A stretch of DNA of 55,289 nucleotides from SZAS-103 sp964449135 (GTDB taxonomy: Bacteria > Pseudomonadota > Gammaproteobacteria > Xanthomonadales > Xanthomonadaceae), in contig CAYUXZ010000017.1 in assembly GCA_964449135.1 (NCBI GenBank), forward strand, positions 1 through 55,289. Direction: 5' to 3'. This document shows, in pieces, positions 51,148-55,289 of the stretch. Each line of letters begins with the position of its first letter. Position 1 is the stretch's first letter. The notes under the pieces are model-generated. The model searched no databases, was not told where the DNA came from, and saw only the letters and a list, made by a program, of their open reading frames with translations. The position numbers and the translations under genes were made by a program.

Positions 51148-53184
51148 ATGAGCAACCAGAGCACGAGACTGTTGGACAGGACCCGCAACTGGGGCACCAA
51201 CATCTGGATCGCGATCGTCGTCATCGGCCTGCTGGCCTTCGGCGCGAACTTCGCGTTCTCGACCCTCTACAGTTCGCAGGAAACCTCGGCGCGCGGCCTG
51301 GTGGCCGACACCCAGGTGCTCTCGCAGCAGCTGAACGTGCAGGCCAAGGACGCCGTCGGCGGCGACACGAACGCGTTCACCGCGTTCAAGGACACGCGCG
51401 ACAAGATCGACACGAACATCAAGAACCTGCAGGACGGCAGCTTCTCGGCGGGCGTTCCCTCGTACAAGGGCGCGATCGGCATCAGCGGCCCGCTGCAGAC
51501 GGTGTCCGACTCCTGGGCGACCACGGCGTCCAATTCCGAATTGATCCTGCGCAACCAGGAGCAGGTGCTGGGCATCGCGCAGAGCACCAACCAGTTCGAC
51601 GCGATGAAGCAGCCGCTGCAGTCGCGCCTGGACGAGCTCGCGCGCGCGATGTCCGACGGCGGCGCGCCCGCGCAGCAGCTGTTCCTCGCGATGCGGCAGA
51701 TCAACCTCGTCAACAAGCTCGGCGAGGACGTGGCCAAGGTGCGCGCCGGCGGCGCCGACGCGGCGGCCGCGGGCGATGCGCTCGCGCGCGACTCCAGCCT
51801 GTTTGCCCAGGTGCTCAAGGGCTTCCAGCAGGGCGACGTGAACATGGGCATCACCAAGCTCAACGGCGCCGCCGCGGTCGCATCGCTGAACCAGGTCGCG
51901 AAGATCAACACCGATGCGCAGGCCGCGCTCGCGAAGATCCTCGCCTCGACCAAGCAGCTCGCCGAAGTGCAGGCCGCGGGCAAGAAGATCTCGGACAATT
52001 CCGACCCGCTGCTGGACAGCACCAAGAAACTGTATTCGTCGTTCAACACGCTGTCGCTGCGCCGTCCGTTCCCGAGCGTCTATGTGGCCGGCGTCTCCGG
52101 CCTCGTGGCGTTGGCCGGCATCGTCGGCCTGCTGTTCTCGCTGTGGCGTGAGCAGGCCAAGCGTTTCCGCAAGTCGCAGGAAGACAGCCAGCGCAACCAG
52201 GAAGCGATCATGCGGCTGCTGAACGAGACCGGATCGCTCGCAGAAGGCGATCTCACCGTTCGCGCAACCGTCACCGAGGACATCACCGGCGCGATCGCGG
52301 ACTCGATCAACCTCGCCGTCGAAGAGCTTCGATCCCTGGTGACGACGATCAACGAGACCGCCGTGCAAGTCGCGGCGGCATCGCAGGAAACGCAGGCGAC
52401 CGCGATGCACCTGGCCGAAGCGGCCGAGCACCAGTCGCAACAGATCAACACCGCCTCGGGAAAGATCAACGAAATGGCGGCCTCGATCCAGCAGGTGTCG
52501 AAGAACTCCGCCGAGTCGGCCGACGTGGCCCAGCGCTCGGTGCAGATCGCGGCGAAGGGCGCCGACGTGGTGCGCCAGACGATCCAGGGCATGGACAGCA
52601 TCCGCGACCAGATCCAGGAGACCTCGAAGCGAATCAAGCGACTCGGCGAGAGCTCGCAGGAAATCGGCTCGATCGTGGAACTGATCAACGACATCTCGGA
52701 GCAGACCAACATCCTCGCGCTGAACGCCGCGATTCAGGCGGCATCGGCCGGCGAGGCGGGCCGCGGATTCGCGGTGGTGGCGGACGAAGTGCAGCGACTC
52801 GCGGAGCGCGCGTCGAACGCGACGAAGCGAATCGAGACGCTGGTGCAGACGATTCAGTCCGACACCAACGAAGCGGTGAGTTCGATGGAACAGACCACCG
52901 CCGAGGTGGTGTCGGGCGCCCGGCTCGCCGAGGACGCGGGCCTGGCGCTGGGCGAGATCGAGACGGTGTCGACCGACCTCGCGAACCTGATTTCGAACAT
53001 CTCCACCGCGGCGCAGAAGCAGTCCGCGGCGGCGACCGACATCACCGCGACGATGAACACGATTCAGGAGATCACCTCGCAGACCTCGCACGGCGCGAAC
53101 CAGACGGCCGAGTCGATCGGCAACCTGGCGCAGCTCGCGGCGAACCTGCGGCGTTCAGTCGCCGACTTCAAGCTGCCGGGTTGA
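51148..53184 (+). CDS. pilJ: Pilus chemoreceptor PilJ
   Basis: 678-residue methyl-accepting chemotaxis-type receptor. TM1 is at about residues 18-39 (IWIAIVVIGLLAFGANFAF) and TM2 at about 311-333 (VYVAGVSGLVALAGIVGLLF). A helical periplasmic domain lies between, then a HAMP-like linker and a cytoplasmic signalling hairpin with tip EQTNILALNAAIQAASAGEA near 520. Senses surface or pilus state and controls ChpA. Follows pilI by 36 bases. Confidence 0.95.
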   Translation: MSNQSTRLLDRTRNWGTNIWIAIVVIGLLAFGANFAFSTLYSSQETSARGLVADTQVLSQQLNVQAKDAVGGDTNAFTAFKDTRDKIDTNIKNLQDGSFSAGVPSYKGAIGISGPLQTVSDSWATTASNSELILRNQEQVLGIAQSTNQFDAMKQPLQSRLDELARAMSDGGAPAQQLFLAMRQINLVNKLGEDVAKVRAGGADAAAAGDALARDSSLFAQVLKGFQQGDVNMGITKLNGAAAVASLNQVAKINTDAQAALAKILASTKQLAEVQAAGKKISDNSDPLLDSTKKLYSSFNTLSLRRPFPSVYVAGVSGLVALAGIVGLLFSLWREQAKRFRKSQEDSQRNQEAIMRLLNETGSLAEGDLTVRATVTEDITGAIADSINLAVEELRSLVTTINETAVQVAAASQETQATAMHLAEAAEHQSQQINTASGKINEMAASIQQVSKNSAESADVAQRSVQIAAKGADVVRQTIQGMDSIRDQIQETSKRIKRLGESSQEIGSIVELINDISEQTNILALNAAIQAASAGEAGRGFAVVADEVQRLAERASNATKRIETLVQTIQSDTNEAVSSMEQTTAEVVSGARLAEDAGLALGEIETVSTDLANLISNISTAAQKQSAAATDITATMNTIQEITSQTSHGANQTAESIGNLAQLAANLRRSVADFKLPG

Positions 53185-53269
53185 GAGGCCTCGACGGGAT
53201 GGGACAGCGCGGGTTCGTTGCACGGATGTGGGTTCCGGTAACGGACTCGCGCGCTGACGGGATATCGGA

Positions 53270-55144
53270 ATGAGGCTGCAACAGGATTCCAATTTCACCA
53301 CCCTGAGCTGGGTCAAGCCCGAGCTCGACGAGACCCTGCGGCTCGCGCGGCAGGCGCTGGAAGCGCATGCCGAAAGCGGCGCCGAGCGCAACCAGATGCA
53401 GGTCTGCTCGGCGCAGCTGCACCAGGTGCAGGGCACGCTGCGAATGGTCGAGCTCTACGGCGCGGCGATGGTCGCCGAGGAGATGGAGCACCTCGCGAAC
53501 GCGCTGCTCGACGAGAAAGTCGGCGACCGCGAGAACGCCTATGGCGCGCTGATGCGCAGCATCATGCAGCTGCCCGACTACCTCGAGCGCCTGCAGAGCG
53601 GCCACAAAGACATCCCGATGGTGCTGTTGCCGCTGCTCAACGACCTGCGCAGCGCGCGCGGCGAGAAAGGCGTATCCGAGAGCGTGCTGTTCGCCGCCGA
53701 TGTCAGCCGCGCGCTGCCGCCTTCCGCGCGCGGCCCGCTCGCGCCGGTTCCCGATGCGCAGTTGCGCGGCGAAGCCGAGACACTGCGCGGCAACTACCAG
53801 GCCGCGCTGCTCAAGTGGCTGCGCGACGACGAAAGTCCGGAGAACATGTCGGCGCTCGCGGAGGTCTGTTCCAAGCTGGTCGGGCTGACCACCGCCGAGC
53901 CGCCGCGCAAGCTGTTCTGGGTCGCCGCGGGGACGCTCGATGCATTGCGCGCCGGCGCGTTCGTCGCGGCCAAACCGCTCAAGCAGGCGTTGGCCAAGGT
54001 CGAACGCGAGATCAAGCGGCTCGCCGACGAGGGCGAGGCGGGATTCGACAAGGTCTCGCCGGCGGAACTGACCCGGCAACTGCTCTATTACGTCGCCAAT
54101 GCACCGACCGAAAACGATCGCATCGCGGAGATCCGCGAAGTGTTCGCGCTCGAAGCGCTCAAGCACGACGAGGCCGAACTCGCGCACGCGCGCGGCAGCC
54201 TGACCGGGCACAACCGCGAACTTCTCGGCACGGTTTCCTCCGGCATCAAGGAAGACCTGCTGCGGGTGAAGGAAGCGCTCGACATGCACCTGCGCTCGGG
54301 CGGCACGGCAGCGGTCGCGGATCTCGCGCCGCAGGCCGAAGCGCTCGGCGCGATCGCCGACACGCTTGGCATGTTGGGTCTGGGCATTCCGCGCCAGGTC
54401 GTGCAGGACCAGCGCAGCGCGATCCAGGCGCTCGCCAGCGGCGCGCGTGCCGCCGACGAGAACTCCTTGCTCGATATCGCCGGCGCGCTGCTCTACGTCG
54501 AATCCTCGCTCGACGACCAGGTCGCGCGACTGGGCCAGGCGCCCGAGGTGCAACCGCAGGAAGGCGCCGGTGCGGGTCCGGCGCTGCCGGCGCACGAATC
54601 GCAGCAGGCGCTCGACGCGCTGGTCAAGGAATCGGTCGCGAACTTCGTGCAGGCGCGGCAGTGCTTCGTCGCCTTCATCGAAGCAGGCTGGGACCACGCG
54701 CAACTGCACGACGTGCCGCGCCTGCTCGACGAAGTCTCCGGCGCGATGCACCTGCTCGAACAGACGCGCGCGGCCAAGCAGTTGCATGCCCTGAGCGTGT
54801 TCACCCATTTCGAACTCGTGCAGCGCCAGCGCGTGCCCGACGCGATGCAGATGGATCGCCTCGCCGATGCGCTCGCGAGCCTGGAGTACTACCTCGAAGC
54901 GCTGCGCGACCATCGCCCGCAGCGCGAACGCATCCTCGAACTCGCCGAGCACGGACTGGTCGCGCTCGGTTATTGGCCGGTGCCCGCGGCCGCCGAGCAG
55001 GCCTTGCTCGACGAAACGCGCCGTGCGACGGCTCCCGCCGAACCCGTTGCGGGTCACGCGCCGGTCGCGGCGCAACCCGCGACGCCGGTCGCTCCCGTGA
55101 ATTGGCCGTCTCCGCTCCCGGAAGTTCCGAACTGGCCCACGTAG
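53270..55144 (+). CDS. chpA: ChpA/PilL chemotaxis hybrid kinase, N-terminal part, truncated
   Basis: The first 624 codons of what should be a much larger protein (Pseudomonas ChpA is about 2,500 residues). The start (LSWVKPELDETLRLARQALE) and the first HPt-like segment with His51 (QLHQVQGTLRMVELYGAAMV) match ChpA, as does IPMVLLPLLNDLRSARGEKG. No CheA catalytic core, CheW or receiver domain is reached. The last residues and stop at 55144 lie in sequence whose opposite strand encodes NHL repeats, so the end is not native chpA. Confidence 0.85.
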   Translation: MRLQQDSNFTTLSWVKPELDETLRLARQALEAHAESGAERNQMQVCSAQLHQVQGTLRMVELYGAAMVAEEMEHLANALLDEKVGDRENAYGALMRSIMQLPDYLERLQSGHKDIPMVLLPLLNDLRSARGEKGVSESVLFAADVSRALPPSARGPLAPVPDAQLRGEAETLRGNYQAALLKWLRDDESPENMSALAEVCSKLVGLTTAEPPRKLFWVAAGTLDALRAGAFVAAKPLKQALAKVEREIKRLADEGEAGFDKVSPAELTRQLLYYVANAPTENDRIAEIREVFALEALKHDEAELAHARGSLTGHNRELLGTVSSGIKEDLLRVKEALDMHLRSGGTAAVADLAPQAEALGAIADTLGMLGLGIPRQVVQDQRSAIQALASGARAADENSLLDIAGALLYVESSLDDQVARLGQAPEVQPQEGAGAGPALPAHESQQALDALVKESVANFVQARQCFVAFIEAGWDHAQLHDVPRLLDEVSGAMHLLEQTRAAKQLHALSVFTHFELVQRQRVPDAMQMDRLADALASLEYYLEALRDHRPQRERILELAEHGLVALGYWPVPAAAEQALLDETRRATAPAEPVAGHAPVAAQPATPVAPVNWPSPLPEVPNWPT

Positions 55145-55289
55145 GATCCCGTGCTCGAGAACTTCTGCACTCGATTCCCGCCCGTCTCTGTGACCAGCAG
55201 ATTTCCAGCGGCGTCTACGGCAATACGCGCGGGGTTATTGAATTGCCCGTTTCCTCTGCCGGTCGATCCCCACTTCGATTCAAACCCTC
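55054..55289 (-). other. Partial NHL-repeat (beta-propeller) coding sequence abutting chpA
   Basis: Read on the minus strand from the window edge (frame from base 55287), the sequence encodes WGSTGRGNGQFNNPARIAVD, then AAGNLLVTETGGNRVQKFSS, then VGQFGTSGSGDGQF, a full NHL repeat and the start of the next. NHL similarity ends near base 55099; the frame then runs through chpA antisense sequence to a TGA at 55054. The final 145 bases are less G+C-rich than the rest. Either the broken end of a propeller gene or a chimeric joint. Confidence 0.75.

Noticed and set aside
49315..53091. A 1,258-codon open frame on the minus strand across pilG, pilI and pilJ
   Set aside because: Arg/His/Leu-rich translation typical of antisense G+C-rich coding sequence; it crosses several well-supported plus-strand genes and shows no domain.

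Overview
The window is very G+C-rich and almost fully coding: about 60 genes, many with ATGA/GTGA/TGATG overlaps, and no gene-free stretch above about 190 bases. Gene families and order point to a gammaproteobacterium of the Lysobacterales (Xanthomonadales), probably near Rhodanobacteraceae. The signs are an Xps-type type II secretion cluster ending in gspN-gspD, the nrdR-rib-nusB-thiL-pgpA string, and a pilT/pilU and pilGIJ-chpA neighbourhood like that of Pseudomonas and Xanthomonas. The family placement is inference. No prophage, insertion sequence, CRISPR array, tRNA or rRNA was found.

Layout. 1-9811: type II secretion operon gspE(partial)-F-G-H-I-J-K-L-M-N-D. 9811-14421: O-antigen type ABC exporter (wzm, wzt), two family-2 glycosyltransferases and a methyltransferase; wzm is start/stop coupled to gspD. 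14412-16896 (minus): pyrF and ettA. 17061-24613: glyA, a small TonB-C-like protein, nrdR, ribD, riboflavin synthase, a RibB fused to a degenerate RibA, ribH, nusB, thiL, pgpA. 24587-28744 (minus): lpoA-yraN-FAD oxidase-UDG family protein. 28814-33224: rsmI, an exported M20 amidohydrolase, an exported unknown protein, RNase P RNA (rnpB) and an exported S33 peptidase. 33286-36301 (minus): aroK-aroB-WGR-like-hemE. 36381-39047: dodecin, a glycerate-kinase-like protein, pdxH, a small membrane protein and a cobalamin-binding-like protein. 39030-43595: yggS-proC divergent from pilT-pilU. 43626-47492: a cNMP/DUF1003 protein, a papain-like hydrolase, then yqgE-ruvX-pyrB. 47508-55144: gshB-tonB-like (minus) and the twitching chemotaxis operon pilG-(pilH-like remnant)-pilI-pilJ-chpA.

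The most notable points follow. (1) chpA ends early at the right edge, where the opposite strand abruptly encodes clear NHL beta-propeller repeats: either a real rearrangement or a chimeric sequence end. (2) GspE has lost its tetracysteine zinc motif. (3) PilI carries an acidic N-terminal extension of about 135 residues. (4) A 53-residue ORF with a PilH-like N-terminus sits where pilH lies in Pseudomonas. (5) Several genes have a -10-like hexamer only 5-7 bases before the start codon, suggesting leaderless transcripts. I see no clearly novel multi-gene system; most of the window is conserved housekeeping, secretion and type IV pilus machinery.
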